From Pseudomonas kielensis (GTDB lineage Bacteria; Pseudomonadota; Gammaproteobacteria; Pseudomonadales; Pseudomonadaceae): a stretch of DNA of 64,000 nucleotides. Of the stretch, positions 63,504 to 64,000 are shown piece by piece. The position numbers were made by a program, and so were the translations under genes. The notes under the pieces were generated by a model. It made no database searches and had not been told where the DNA came from. It saw only the letters and a list, made by a program, of their open reading frames with translations. The stretch lies in NCBI RefSeq assembly GCF_014236655.1, contig NZ_JACMYG010000010.1:1-64000 (forward strand). The letters run 5' to 3'. Position 1 is the stretch's first letter. Each line of letters starts with the position of its first letter.

Positions 63504-63872
63504 ATGAGTGATGAGCAACTACCGGTGCCCGCGCCGAGCCGTGAGGTTCGTCAGTGGGCGATGTTCTGCCATCTCTCGGCCTTGCTGGGGATCTGGGTGC
63601 CGTTCGGCTCACTGATCGGCCCGCTGATTCTGTGGCAGATGAAGCGTGAGATGGACCCGTTCGTCGACGATCAGGGCAAGGAGGCGCTGAACTTCCAGAT
63701 CAGCGTGGCCATTGCCTCGGCCATATGCCTGCTGTTGATGGTGGTGGTGATCGGGTTCTTCCTGTTTGGCCTGCTGGCCATTGGCGCGCTGGTGCTGACC
63801 ATCATTGCCGGGGTCAAGGCCAATGAGGGGCAGGTGTATCGTTACCCGTTCACCTGGCGGTTGATCAAGTAA
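63504..63872 (+). CDS. DUF4870-family membrane protein
   Basis: Membrane protein of 122 residues with about three hydrophobic segments (about 20-45, 65-85, 88-108). The N-terminal W-x-x-x-x-H-L-S-A-L-L-G pattern and GKEALNFQISVAIA fit DUF4870. Good SD (AAGGAG). The function is unknown. It follows rph closely and may share its transcript. A REP pair begins 18 bp past it. Confidence 0.9.
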   Translation: MSDEQLPVPAPSREVRQWAMFCHLSALLGIWVPFGSLIGPLILWQMKREMDPFVDDQGKEALNFQISVAIASAICLLLMVVVIGFFLFGLLAIGALVLTIIAGVKANEGQVYRYPFTWRLIK

Positions 63873-63890
63873 TAACCAGATGCAGTTCCT

Positions 63891-63978
63891 GTGGGAGCGG
63901 GCTTGCCCGCGATAGCGATCTGGCAGGCAGCACATGGGCTGAATGTCATGGCCTCATCGCGGGCAAGCCCGCTCCCAC
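63891..63978. repeat. REP doublet at the right end of the window
   Basis: GTGGGAGCGGGCTTGCCCGC (63891) and its exact inverted copy, ending GGGCAAGCCCGCTCCCAC (63961-63978), face each other across about 50 bp. This is the classic fluorescens-group REP pair, and the best-conserved copy here. Confidence 0.95.
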
Positions 63979-64000
63979 AAAAAAGCCGACATCGCTGTCG

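Overview
The window looks like core chromosome of a Pseudomonas of the fluorescens group. The base composition is GC-rich, Shine-Dalgarno sites are strong, and there are many REP-type repeats built on GTGGGAGCGGGCTTGCCCGCGA. From memory, the gene order from about 20.8 kb to the right end (aspA, purEK, pstSCAB-phoU, phoBR, ubiCA, rubredoxin and its reductase, HU, recG-oxyR, spoT-rpoZ, gmk-yicC, rph) matches the PA5330-PA5430 side of P. aeruginosa PAO1. No rRNA, tRNA, CRISPR array, phage or insertion sequence was seen.

0-6.2 kb holds an amino-acid ABC transporter (permease and binding protein) divergent from a homocysteine S-methyltransferase, a paiB-GNAT-GNAT operon, and a divergent MocR-type regulator. 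The linker of that regulator contains six DnaA-box-like 9-mers within 128 bp, the least expected signal in the window. 6.2-15.4 kb is two tandem paralogous proteins of about 1520 residues, of the large dermonecrotic-toxin-like type found in pseudomonads. 15.5-17.8 kb carries an acetylpolyamine amidohydrolase-like enzyme and an AraC regulator. 17.9-23.3 kb is an asparagine/aspartate cluster: asparaginase, alanine/glycine-type cation symporter, aspartase and a divergent HypT-like LysR regulator. A small AT-richer exported metalloprotease follows. purE-purK has a terminator-bearing leader.

28.9-43 kb is the phosphate block: an MFS carrier, pstS and pstC each behind its own PhoB box, pstA, pstB, phoU, a response regulator, an exported M23 peptidase, a CorB/HlyC-type membrane protein, phoR and phoB. 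PstC and PstA both carry large extra periplasmic parts. 43.1-47.7 kb has ubiC-ubiA, rubredoxin and its reductase, an HU-like protein and an SCP2-like protein. An AT-richer delta-60 repeat gene sits between these and a deacylase-HDOD fusion gene. The right end has oxyR-recG, exbB-exbD-tonB, an SDR epimerase, rpoZ-spoT-ridA-lipoprotein, yicC-gmk, rph and a DUF4870 gene, and ends in a REP pair.

Links between genes: PhoR and PhoB sense and control phosphate through Pst and PhoU. Asparaginase and aspartase turn asparagine into fumarate. UbiC and UbiA perform the first two committed steps of ubiquinone synthesis. RpoZ, SpoT and Gmk connect to (p)ppGpp and GTP levels. All start choices, boundaries and family names come from reading the sequence and from memory; no database search was run.
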